A stretch of DNA of 64,000 nt from Nageia nagi (Eukaryota > Pinophyta): the NCBI GenBank assembly GCA_050084985.1, contig JBITNC010000001.1:66774001-66838000 (forward strand), in the 5' to 3' direction. The number at the start of each line of letters is the position of its first letter. The first letter of the stretch is position 1. The notes under the pieces were generated by a model. That model had not been told where the DNA came from. It ran no database searches and saw nothing but the letters and a program-made list of their open reading frames with translations. This document shows, in pieces, positions 32,842 to 43,404 of this stretch. Made by a program: the position numbers and the translations under genes.

Positions 32842-35111
32842 ATGGCCCTACCAATCACACCCGGGATGGACATAGAGCTACCTTGGTAGCCGATTCTCCT
32901 GCTGGTCATCAGGTACATTGCATCTCTTACCTTTTCTTGCTATGTTTTTACTTGCTTTTAGATTTTGGCTGCCCGCATACTGATTTTCCAAGTTTGCCCT
33001 TAGGGTTTTCCTATTGAATACATTAGCCCATCATTTTTACCTTTTCATTCCATTTTTTGAATTTCTGACATCATGGCTGTACCTTACCCATCTGTACAGA
33101 CCTATACCCTGAATCTTGTCAACCTTTCTCTACGAAAATAGGACCGCTGGCGATCCTTTCTGCCCTAGTTTGGATCGTGGGCGATCCTTTTTTACTAGTC
33201 TAGACCGTGGGTGGTCCTCTTTGCCATACTATTTTTTGCTATTTTTGTTTCATATCTGATACTAACTTGCTTTCTGTCACTCTTTTCTTGCAGAATCGTG
33301 TACCTTATGCGACCATCCGGTAAGAGTGCCGCTTTTACCACTGCCCAATAGTGGCCACAAACTGATGAAGCCCGAAGTATACTAGAGGACATTTCCTTCA
33401 GCTACCTTGCATTTGCTGATTATGTGTTTCATGATCGCAATATGCTGACAGCCTTGATGGAGAGGTGGGATCCAAACTCCAACACGTTTCACCTTCCGAC
33501 TGGTGAGATCACAGTGACACTAGAGGATATCTACAGGATCACTAGACTTCCTATCAGGGGGAGGCTAGTGAACATGGTTCCTGTTCCCAGCCTGGAACAG
33601 GCAGAGGTATGGGCTACATGGTTGACAGGGTTGGATGAAGTAAATCATAGGAAGAGGGGTGTGTCCCTAGTGAGACATGTGTCAGAGTATCCTCTAGCAC
33701 GGGGTGACCTACAGATGAGACTCCTCATTGCCTACCTTTTGGATGCTATTGTCTACCCAGACAAGAGTAGTGAGACCTTTCCTGTGGGCATGGTTCCTAT
33801 CATTCAGGACATGGTGATGCATAGACAGTGGTATGCATGGTGCTCTGCAATACTGGCACAACTCTATCATGACCTCCACGGCTTTGCAGAGGTGGAGAGA
33901 GGGGGGAGGCAAGTAGCTCATTCTATGATACTACAGGTGTGGGCATATGATCACATCGTCATTTCTAGACTGATGATGTTGCCCCTAGACCAACCAGATG
34001 ATGTACCCACCTGGCAACGATGGGCGACGATAGAGGGACCAGATTTTCCTAGCATGGACCTAGAGGGATGGCGGGTACAGTTTGACCTACTGCAGGAGGC
34101 GCAGATATACTGGCATCCCTATCAGGGAGGTGTACTAGAGTGGGAGGAGGACATATAGGAGATGGCATGGGTGAGACACCCTACATACCTACAGGCACGT
34201 AGGGCACTAGTGGAGCCGTACAGGCCAAAGCGGGTACTCCGTTAGTTTGGCCTCCAGCAGGGTATACCTGATGACTATAGGATAGTGGTGCGCTACTACC
34301 GTAGCAGGCACCTCCCCGAGGATTACGAGCCGGTACCTGACCAGGACTTAGATTGGGAGTCCCCTAGCGAGGACTTCGACTATGGGGTCGATGATGACAT
34401 AGATGGACCTGATCACATGGAGGACTATCTAGACTGGTGGAGGACACGCCGTCCTCACCACATAGGTATTCATGATGTCGACTCGGGTGATGATGCATGG
34501 GAGGATGAAGACACAGGGGACACAGAGACCAGATGGGACACTCCCTTCACAACGGGAGGGTGGGGAGGAGAGAGTAGCCCTACATATGCTTGCGACACGT
34601 CTCTAGATGCAGGTCATGACGATAATGAGGAGATCGATCCAGACCAGGATGAGTATGAACCTGAGTATAAGACGGATACAGATTGGAAAGAGGAAGACTA
34701 CAATGAGGATGATGATGGTAACTTATTTTCTCTTTTGCTTTGCTTTGATTTTTTATTTTTATTTTTGCTTTCATGATATGCAAAGGACTAACATGATATG
34801 TTTTATGCTGTCACAGATCCTGAGGTCGAGATGGCTAACTACGCGGTCAAATTGGCCAGAAAGATGTAGAGATTGCAGAACTACAAGGTCGTCTATAGTT
34901 CAGAGGAGGGGATTATATTGGGATCTATCAGGACCTACAGGCAGCTAATAAGGAAATCAAAGCCCTCTATGAGTAGATTCACCAGGCTGAGAGATAGATT
35001 GGTGAGGAGAAGGCACGCGCAGAGAAGTACAAGGCACGGTACGAGGGTGGCACATCTAGCAGGGCTACTAGCTCTAGTGTAGGGGGAGGGGGCTCTAGTA
35101 GGAGATTCTAG
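32842..35111 (+). pseudogene. Plant mobile domain (PMD, MAIN-like) gene, captured, with TAG stops
   Basis: Inferred exons are 32842-32912, 33294-34717 and 34817-35111, with GT-AG introns that keep one frame across the first junction. The central frame begins near 33352 and carries PMD landmarks: LMERWDPNSNTFHLPTGEIT, VTLEDIYRITRLPIRGR and WATWLTG. Near the domain end it shows the expected FGLQQGIP segment at 34246. A long Asp/Glu-rich region follows (about 34300-34715), then a Lys/Glu/Gln-rich possible coiled coil and a Gly/Ser end. PMD proteins of the MAIN/MAIL type are nuclear and act in transposon silencing and genome stability; PMDs also occur inside plant transposons. In-frame stops at 32887, 33349, 34156 and 34243, and further ones in the tail, are all TAG. 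The tail also needs a frame change. It is a pseudogene unless these are bypassed. It is visibly more G+C-rich than its surroundings. Confidence 0.8.
33141..33217. repeat. Cluster of GGACC...GGTCC imperfect palindromes
   Basis: Three 16-bp palindromic words lie at 33141-33156, 33172-33187 and 33202-33217, inside the first intron of the PMD gene. Relatives lie at 30652-30667 and 37053-37068 (both LTRs), about 32533-32547, and 35348-35363. The last, GGACCGCTGGCGGTCC, is a perfect palindrome around a 2-bp centre. Confidence 0.75.
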
Positions 35112-35464
35112 GTCATTCTATGTGATCTCATCCAGTTGTATTGTAAACAAAAGCATTTTGATCTGATATATATATGAAACACAAATTTTGGTACCTGATT
35201 TATTCTTATGCATGTGCTTATGATGAATGAATTTGATGTTTCGTGATTCCTGAAAATGAACGCCAATGACACAACCTGAAATTCTGACTTTTCACGCTGC
35301 GAGAGTAGTTGGTACCTTTTACTTTCTCCTATTTTTCTGCTAAAAGAGGACCGCTGGCGGTCCTATTGGCACAAAATACAACACCGACGCTCCTATTATG
35401 ATGTCATGAAGCCCCCCAATTTCTTCACCATGACGTCCGTTAGTGACCTGAACTGACTGTTAAC
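35112..35464. other. 3' flank of the PMD gene inside element D
   Basis: Non-coding. It holds the perfect palindrome at 35348-35363 and separates the convergent PMD gene (+) and gag (-). No terminator or protease sequence was recognised. Confidence 0.5.
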
Positions 35465-36710
35465 TTTTTTTTTTTGATCTACCAAATGATACCCCCGGAG
35501 GGCCTGGAGCTCCCACCGGTGCTAGCCTCGCAAACATCTTCAAGGAAAATCATATTGACATGTTGCTCTTCCTCTGCATCTTTGATCTTTACTGGACACA
35601 CATAGAATCCATCTTCTATGAGCTTCTATACCCTATCCCTAAGGCTCCCACACCCATTAGTAGCATGGCCCTTAGTTTGATGATACTCACAATACCTATC
35701 TTCCTTATACCAAGCGGGTCTTTCTGTTGTAGGATCTTCTTCATGCTTAGGTAAGGGTTGTAATAACCCTTTCGCCACAAGATCTTTTAGGATATGTCTC
35801 GGAGGTATGGGAAATCTCACAAATTTCCTCTCTTTCATCTTACTTGTCTTCTCAGCCATATGGATAGTTTTTCCTTCTTTGGTGATTGCGATCTCTTATC
35901 CTTTGCTTTAGTCTTATCATTACTACCATACTTCACAAGCCCTAGCTTCACAAGGACTTTCTCTTTCTCTAACAATTTATACGTCATATACGAAAATGTA
36001 AGATGTGTATAATTGATAACATGTGATTGCAAGGGTAATATAACGGCTTCTTTAAAAATATTATTTACCTCCTTTTCCGTTAATCTGATCTTCACTTGTT
36101 GCCATGTCTTCTTAAACCTTACAACAAATTTGTCTAGTTGCTCATCACTGCCTTGCTTGATAGCGCATAAATCTGATAGCATAATCTCCTTCTTGATGTT
36201 ATGCTTATATTGCTCTAGGAACAAACTACTGAATTCCTCAAATGATGTGATGGACCCTTCAGGTAAGGCATAAAACCATTCTCGAGCCTCTTCCTCCAAG
36301 CTCTAGGGAAAGAATTTAGCTTGCAATCTTTGATCTGTACCAATTTTGAGTTCGCACTCATCCTTGAATCCTTGTATATGTCTTCTCGGATCTCCTTCAC
36401 CATTGAACTTACAGAATTTTGGCTCTTTGTAGTCGGATGGTGGCATGTGCCTACGAATCTCATCACATAGGGGACTACCAAATTCGAAAGAATCATTAGG
36501 CGGAGCTAATCCCCTTGCCAATCTATCTGCCTTTGCATACCTTCTATAGTAGCTTGAAAGTTACTATTATCACCCTCAGTACTATTTTGAATTCCTCCGG
36601 ATCCCTCTGAATCATCATGTCTAATTTCTCCCAATAATTCATGCAAATCTCTTTTTGAAAGACTACGCAATAATAACTTGAGCTGATCCATAACTAAAAC
36701 ACTCACAAAA
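35465..36710 (-). pseudogene. Element D gypsy gag
   Basis: Minus-strand gag of the Ty3-gypsy retrotransposon-gag type. It has an N-terminal segment near 36700, then a central capsid region (KFNGEGDPRRHIQGF near 36400; EEEAREWFYALPEGSITSFE near 36290; LCAIKQGSDEQLDKFVVRFK near 36150). The zinc-finger-like CEYHQTKGHATNGC is near 35690. A TAG stop lies near 36303 in front of SLEEEAREW, and frame changes lie near 36510 and 35850. It would package element RNA. The coding stops at about 35465, where protease would normally follow but the antisense PMD gene is found instead. Confidence 0.82.
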
Positions 36711-36762
36711 TAGATATTAGTCTTAACTAAAACCTTTAGGGTTTTAGTACAATGATGTGCAC

Positions 36763-36780
36763 TTCACGTCGGGTTCACCA
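36763..36780 (-). other. Primer binding site of element D
   Basis: On the minus strand a TGG-initiated, tRNA 3'-end-like sequence (TGGTGAACCCGACGTGAA) begins 2 bp inside the 5' LTR border. The exact primer tRNA was not determined. Confidence 0.7.
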
Positions 36781-36782
36781 AA

Positions 36783-37636
36783 TGTTTACAAATAAAATTG
36801 AGCGTGCAAATAAATAAATAGGCAAATATCTACAAACTCAATATTATCTGTATTTGAGCTATGGATAGCAATTTATTCTAAATAGCAATAAACAAAATAA
36901 CCAATTCAGAAATGTAATTGTACCAACCAAGACTGTAATTTGTGTACTTACCTCACGGAACGTACCTGACAACGAAAGATGAAGATATTGGTGATGTAAT
37001 GATAATGAGACGCCTTTCCAAAAATGTCGTGACCTGTGAAGATGCAAAAAGAGGACCGTGGGTAGTCCATTTCAGTGATATAAGAGCGCCGACGGTGTTC
37101 TTTGGTTCATAAAGGAGCACTGACGGCCTTCGTTTGATGATTCTTAACTTCTCGATCAAGTCCAGAACTTCAATACGGATGTCTCAGATAGCAGTGTGAT
37201 ATCAGAATAGATCGTGGATGTTAGGATAGCTCGTGAAAGGAAGCACACAAACCACAGCCTTGTAGGTGGTACCAAGAGATACCTTAAGGGGTTGCCACTT
37301 ACAAGACCATACGCGGGATCGTGTGTATCCTTGTTATGTGGACTTACTATTAGATCCCTTATTTATATAGATAATAGATAATACAACCCATGGGTCGGCA
37401 TGCATCTACATAAATAAGGCTAATTCACAACATTCTAGATAAACACACCAATAAACAAGATAATTTATACAATATTCAAGATAATTCATGCAATATTCAA
37501 GATAATCATTATAAGATTCACCTTTAAAATAAACATTATATTATCACTTTAAAGCATTCCAGACATATACGTAGACCAAGCATGTTTTCATTAATTTATT
37601 GATTTAAGAACATAAATTCATTTTTATGTGTTAACA
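36783..37636 (-). repeat. Element D 5' LTR
   Basis: 854 bp, partner of 30382-31236, followed by the CTAAT target duplication at 37637-37641. Confidence 0.93.
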
Positions 37637-37641
37637 CTAAT

Positions 37642-38224
37642 AGAGTGCAAAATTATATTGTTTAGGGCATCAACTTTTATTGAATTCATCAAAAAGAAAT
37701 TCATCATCGGGTTTCACTTTAATCTTAATTCCTCGTGATCCACTAAAATTAACATATCGTAGAGGTTGATTTATCGATAGTGTAATTTCTTGATTTACCA
37801 ATATATATTAGATACATTATGATATTAATAAAATAATAAATATAATATTTTTTAATAATTTGTTGGAAGGTAACAATTCAAATTAAAAATTGAACCGATC
37901 GAAGTAGCTAGACCCCTTCAAATGATGTCCTCATCAACATCATCATCACCCTCGATGGTTTTTGTTAATCACTTTTGTGCATCGAGGGGGAAATACCTCA
38001 TGCTACCTTATATAAATTTTTCAAAGGTTTCAAATTGTAGAAAGTTTAAAAAAATGTTATATTCCTTATGGAATGAATATCATAAAATAAATAACATTGA
38101 CATTATGTTAATAATTTAAAACGTATTGATACTTACCTAGCCCCATATTTTTCATTACTAGTCCTTTCACTAGTGCTTTCATTTCTCCTTTCAATTGTCT
38201 GTCTTCTGTTTTGATTCTTTGTAC
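37642..38224. other. A+T-rich flank to the right of element D
   Basis: No gene recognised. A 65-codon plus frame at 37922-38119 has no family likeness. It leads into the PPR repeat array. Confidence 0.45.
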
Positions 38225-40330
38225 CAGATGTCTCTATGTGTAGACATGCATGCAAAATGTGGAAGAATACACAAGCCTTGAGAAAATGGTTTTGCATCAA
38301 ATGTTGTGGTTGTGAATTACCTAATAGGCATGTATGCAAAATGTGGAAGAATATACAAGTCCTGAGAATTGTGTAACAAGATGCATGCAAAGATAGTTTC
38401 ATGAAATGCAATGATTATAGGATATACATAAAATTGGTTTTCTGAAAAGGCTTTGTATACTTTTAATCAAATTTAATTATCATATGTAAATCCAAACCCC
38501 TTAACCTTTGCCAACATTCTTCCAACACATGCCACCACGGGATCTCTAGAATAGGGTATGGACATCCATAAAAGAGTAGTTGAAAATCCTTTTGCATCGA
38601 ATGTTATGGTTGTGAATGCCTTGATAGGTATGTATGCAAAATGTAGAAGAATACTTAAGGCCTGAGAAATTGTATAACAAATGCATCAAGTGATAATTTC
38701 ATGGAATACAATGATCATAGGATATGCACAAAATTGGTTTTTTGAAAGGGCTCTGTAGAATTTTATATAGATACAATTATTGGATGTAAAGCCAAACTCT
38801 ATAACCTTTGCCAACATTCTTTTGACATGTGCCACCACAGGAGCTCTAGAAGAAGGTATGGATATTCATCAAAGAGTAGTTGAAAAGGGTTTTGCATCAA
38901 ATGTTCTAGTTGTGAATGCTCTGATAGGAATGTATGTAAATTTGAAAGAATACACAAGGCTTGAGAATTGTATAACAAGATGCATGCAAAGATAGTTTCA
39001 TGGAATGAAATAATTGTAGGATATGCAAAAAATTGGTTTTTTGAAAAGGCTCTATATAATTTTAAGTATATGTAATTGTTAGATGTAAAGACAAACTTTG
39101 TAACCTTTTCCATCATTCTTCAAGCATACACCACCACAAGAGCTCTAGAAGAAGGTATGGAATCCATCAAAGAGTAATTGTAAATGGTTTTAAATCAAAT
39201 GTTCTGGTTATGAATACCCTGATAGGCATGTATGCAAAATATGGAAGAATACATAAGGCTTGAAAATTGTATAACAAGATGCATGTAGAGATAGTTTCAT
39301 TGAATGTAATGATTGTAGGCTATACATAAAATTAAGTTTTTGAAAAGGCTCTATAGACTTTTAAGTAGATGCAATTATCATATGTAAAGCCAAACTCTAT
39401 AACCTTTTCCAGCATTCTTCCAGCATGTGCCACCACAAGTGCTCTAGAGGAAGGTATGGACATCCATCAAAGGGTACTTGAAAATGGTTTTGTATCAAAT
39501 GTCACAGTTGTGAATGCCTTAATAGGCATGTATGGTAAATGTGAAATAATACATAAGGATTAAGAATTTTATAACAAGATGCATGCAAAGATAGTGTCAT
39601 GGAATGCAATGATCATAGGATATGCAAAAAATTGGTTTTCTAAAAAGGCTCTATAGACTTTTAAACATATGCAATTATCAAATGTAAAGCTAAACTCTAT
39701 AACATTTGCTAGCATTATTCCAACATGTGCCCACCACAAGATATTTAGAAGAAGGTATGGATATCCATTAAAGAGTAGTTGAAAATGTTTTTACATAAAA
39801 ATGCTATGGTTGTGAATGCCCTATAGGCATGTATGCAAAATGTGGAAGAATACATAAGGACTAAAAATTGTATAACAAGATGCATGCAAAGACAATTTTA
39901 TGGAATGTAATGATCACATGATATGCACAAAATTGATTTTTTGAAAAGGCCTATAGATTTTTAAGTAGATGCAATTGTTAGATAGAAAGCAAACTTTTAA
40001 TCTTTTCCAGTATTCTTCTAGCATGTGCCACCATGGGGAAATGGTTTTACATCAAATGTTATGGTTATGAAAGCCCTGATAGGCATGTATGAAAAATGTG
40101 GAAGCATAGAGAAGGCTCCCAAATTGTTTGATAAGATGTATAATGCAAACACAATTTCATGGAATGCAATGATATAAGATATGCATAAAAATGTGTTTTC
40201 TTAAAAGGCTCTAGTGAATCTTAAGAAAATGCAATTGTCAGGTGTAAAACTAGATTTTGTAACCTTGCCAACATTCTTACAACATACACTAGATCTCTAC
40301 AATAAAGTAAAGACATACATCAAAGAGTAG
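38225..40330 (+). pseudogene. PPR (PLS-class) array of about eight 300-bp units
   Basis: Each unit encodes one PLS triplet of about 100 residues: N-A-L-I-G-M-Y-(A/G)-K-C, then SWNAMI-(I/V)-GYAQNW, then KPNSITFANILPTCATTGALEE, GMDIHQRVVEKGFASNV. The 'ggcatgtatg' anchors fall at 38326, 38627, 38927, 39225, 39525, 39826, 40082 and 40378. Steps are 296-301 bp except one of 256 bp (a deletion near 40030). Units are far more alike than normal PPR repeats, so they arose by recent tandem duplication or are kept alike by conversion. Stops and frameshifts occur in most units, the longest open pieces being 38780-38995 and 39369-39563. PPR proteins bind organellar RNA one base per repeat. Confidence 0.82.
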
Positions 40331-41790
40331 TTGAAAATGGTTTTGCATAAGATGTTATGGTTGTGACTATCCTGGTAGACATGTATGCAAAATATGGAAG
40401 CATAGATAAGGATCTTAAATTGTTTGACAAGATGCATAATGCAAACAAAATTTCAAGGACTATAATGATATCCAATGATTGCCATACTGCAACCAAGTTT
40501 ATCTCCAATAGTGTTACAACAAGATGAGATGCAAATAGAGTTTCATGAAATGAAATGATTGAGGATATGTAGTTCATAACTACAACAAGGATGCCCTTTA
40601 ACTCTTTAATTAGATGAAGCACTTAGAACCAACTCTAACAATATGAACTTTGTATTTCTCTACCTACATGCAGCCAAGAAGGTATTGTGGATGAGGGTTG
40701 TAAATACTTTAATAGAAAGAGTGAATCTTATTGCATTATTCATGAGATGAATTATTATACATGCATTCTTGACCTTATCGGTAGTGCATGCTATCTTAAA
40801 GGAGATTTGAGCTTCATTTTCAAGATGCCCATAAACCTGAGGTGGATGGTGGATATGTTTGCTTGGTGCTTGTATATCACATAAGAACATAAGGACAATT
40901 TGTGGCGAAAAGCCCTTTTTTTGTTAGATCCTAAATATGCTCCATATTATGTTCTTTTAAATATTTATGTCAAAGTGGAAAACTAGGATGATGTTCAAAT
41001 AATAAGGACATTGATAAAAGATAAAGGGATCAAGAAGACACCTGGATGTATTTGAATGAAGTTTACAAAAGGGTACATGCTTTTCTTGTAGGATACAAAT
41101 CATAACCATAAAAATAAGAGATCTATGTAAAATTGGAGAAATTATCAAGTGAGATGAAGGAAGTGAGTTATATTCCAAATACAATATGTGTGTTGCATGA
41201 TGTGGAGGCTAATGATAAAGAATTGATTCTCTACCAACATAGTGAAAAACTATCAATTGCATTTAGGTTGTTAAAGAATCCACTCAAAACTGTTATTAAA
41301 GTTATGAAGAACCTTTGAGTATGCAATGAATCCATACTACAACCAAGTTAATCTCCAATATTATTGCAAGGGACATTATTATGAGGGATGTGAAATGATT
41401 CCATCATTTCAAAAATGGAAAATATTCTTATGGATATTATTGATGAATGCAAAGTGATGGAAGATGTAAAGAGCTTGCATAATGAAATGTAGATACTTTC
41501 AGGTAGAAAGGAAACCATGTTTCATTTCATTATTTCAAAAAGTGTTGTTATTAAATATTTATACGAATAAATATTGTTGTTAATTGATGACATCATATTG
41601 TCAAGTGAATGTAACTGGAAATCTATATTGATAAGGTATTTGTAAAAGCCTTATTTTTAATACTCTTAGTTGTACTTTGCTCTTGCCTTTATCATTAGAG
41701 AAGAGCTTACAAGTAACCTAGTACTTAAGTATGAAGAGGAAGAGTAGCTTTTAATTGTATTTTGCTCTTGAATTTATCATTTTATGCATT
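40331..41790 (+). pseudogene. C-terminal PPR, E and DYW regions of the same PPR family, with 3' flank
   Basis: After the array come decayed PPR motifs (DEGCKYFNRKSESY, HEMNYYTCILDLIG near 40700-40780). An E domain (YYVLLNIYVKVEN near 40950) is followed by an E+ and DYW domain from about 41133 (EVSYIPNTICVLHDVEANDK, EKLSIAFRLLKNP). The last triplet has lost its Trp codon to TGA: GYY then stop near 41450, where GDYW is normal. The DYW domain is a cytidine deaminase for organellar RNA editing. Stops and frameshifts abolish this one. The flank 41460-41790 matches 27090-27545 in reverse orientation. Confidence 0.75.
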
Positions 41791-41869
41791 CATTTTATTT
41801 GGAATAATTCTATTATCTTATGCCTATGTTTACATCAACCATGTGGGCCTAAATTCTATGTAGTAATTT

Positions 41870-43110
41870 CTTTATATGATGATGTAGATTTTGCAATGTC
41901 TATAGATAAAAATACAATATGTGTGTTGAATTATGTGGAGGATGATGATAAATAATTGCTTCTCTGCTAGCATAGCAAAAAGCTTTCAATTACATTCAGG
42001 TTGTTAAAGACTCCCCCTCATAACTATTAGTAGAGTTATAAAGAACGTTTGAGTATGCATGACTACCATACTGCAACTAAGTTTATCTCCAATATTATTT
42101 CAAGGGAAATTATTGTGAGGGATGTAAACAAATTTCATCTTTTCAAACATGGAGAATATTTGTGAGTGCCTTCATAAACATGTATGGAAAATATGGAAGA
42201 ATACATAAGGCCTAATAATTGTTTGATAAGATGGAAAATGTAAATAGTATTTCATAGAATGCAATGATTAAGGACATACAATTCATGAATACAATAAGGA
42301 TTCCCTTTAACTCTTTGATTAGATGAATCACTTGGAACCAAATCTAACAACATGATCTTTGTATGCATTCTACTTGCATGTAGCCATGTAGGTCTTATAC
42401 ATGAGGGATTTAAATACTTTAACAACAAGAGTGATTCTTATTGTATTATTCTTGAGATGAATAATTATACATGCATTCTTGAACTTCTTGATCATGCAGG
42501 CTATCTTGAAGGAGCTTTGAACTCATTATCAATATGCCCATAAGAATTGATTTGAATGTGTATAATGTGTTTTATTTGGTGCTTGTAGATTTTTATTAGA
42601 GCCTAAATATGCTCCATCTTATGTTCTTATTTAAAATATTTTTACCAAAGTGGCCAACTGGGATGATGTTCAAAGAGTAAGGAGAAGGATATTGATGAAA
42701 GATAGTGTTTTTAAGAAGATGCTTGTATGTAGTTGAGTTGAAGTTGACAAAAGGGTGCAAGATTTTCTTGTAGGAGATAGATCAAAACCATAAACACAAG
42801 AGATATATAAATTGAAATTTGGAGAAATTGTGAGTGAGATGAAGGCAATAGGCTATTCCAAATACAATACATGTGTTGCATGATGTGGAGGCTAAAGATA
42901 AAGAATTGCTTATCTAATAGTATAGCAAAAAGCTATCAATTGCATTTGAGTTTTTAAAGACTCCCCCCATAACTGTTATTAGAGTTGTGAATAACCTTTG
43001 AGTATATAATGATTACCATACTACAAACAAGTTTATCTCTAATATTTTGCAAGGGACATTGTTGTGAGGGATGTGAATGATTCCATCATTTCAAACATGG
43101 AGAATATTAA
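41870..43110 (+). pseudogene. Two further DYW/PPR gene-end remnants in tandem
   Basis: A DYW remnant at about 41880-42160 (NTICVLNYVEDDDK; DYHTATKFISNIISREIIVRDV) runs directly into a new PPR segment (INMYGKYGRI near 42175; CILLACSHVGLIHEGFKYF near 42360). A decayed E region lies at 42600-42700, and a further DYW remnant at about 42840-43100 (VVRDVNDS). The order DYW, PPR, E, DYW shows tandem copies of a gene end fused by deletion. All copies have stops. Confidence 0.7.
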
Positions 43111-43404
43111 TAATTTTATTTTATTTTACTTTATTAATATTAAAAAAATATTAATGAAGAATGTTCTTATGGAGATTATTATTATAAATATTAATTATTT
43201 TATTTTATCTTACTTTATTAATATTAAAAACGTTGTAGGGTTAGGGTGATGGTGCTGAGTTAGGTTCAGGGTGCAAGGTTAGGGATTTTAAGTCTCATAA
43301 TCCTTGAAATATGAAAAAAATGATGTGTCCTACCAAGCTCTTAGGGCATGTGATGTACATCCTCCTATTGGCCATCATGGATGATGATTGATGAGACATA
43401 GAAT
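43111..43404. other. Spacer before element E
   Basis: A+T-rich with 'attttattttacttta' runs, then a short 'gggttagggtgatgg' patch near 43238. No gene seen. Confidence 0.45.

Larger units (their letters stand above)
30382..37636 (-). mobile_element. Element D: gypsy LTR element with gag only and an antisense captured PMD gene
   Basis: A 7255-bp element with LTRs 30382-31236 and 36783-37636, TG/CA ends and a perfect CTAAT target duplication. A PBS-like site lies beside the right LTR and a purine-rich PPT-like tract beside the left LTR. The element therefore transcribes on the minus strand. Its minus strand encodes a Ty3-gypsy gag (about 35465-36710). No protease, reverse transcriptase, RNase H or integrase is recognisable, so it would depend on a partner for movement. 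Instead the plus strand carries a plant-mobile-domain gene (32689-35111) preceded by two tandem arrays. The LTRs are very similar by eye, more so than the LTRs of A, B or E, so this is probably the youngest insertion here. It lies inside PPR-derived DNA. Confidence 0.85.

Noticed and set aside
33709-33921. Minus-strand frame inside the PMD gene
   Set aside because: It is a shadow of the long plus-strand PMD frame.
32842-35111. Reassigned UAG codon (Gln) in the PMD gene
   Set aside because: The host TLC gene and other plant genes use the standard code. CHG-methylation decay explains TAG at CAG positions more simply.
43228-43275. Short gggttaggg patch as a telomere repeat
   Set aside because: Only one or two units are present, too short to distinguish from chance.
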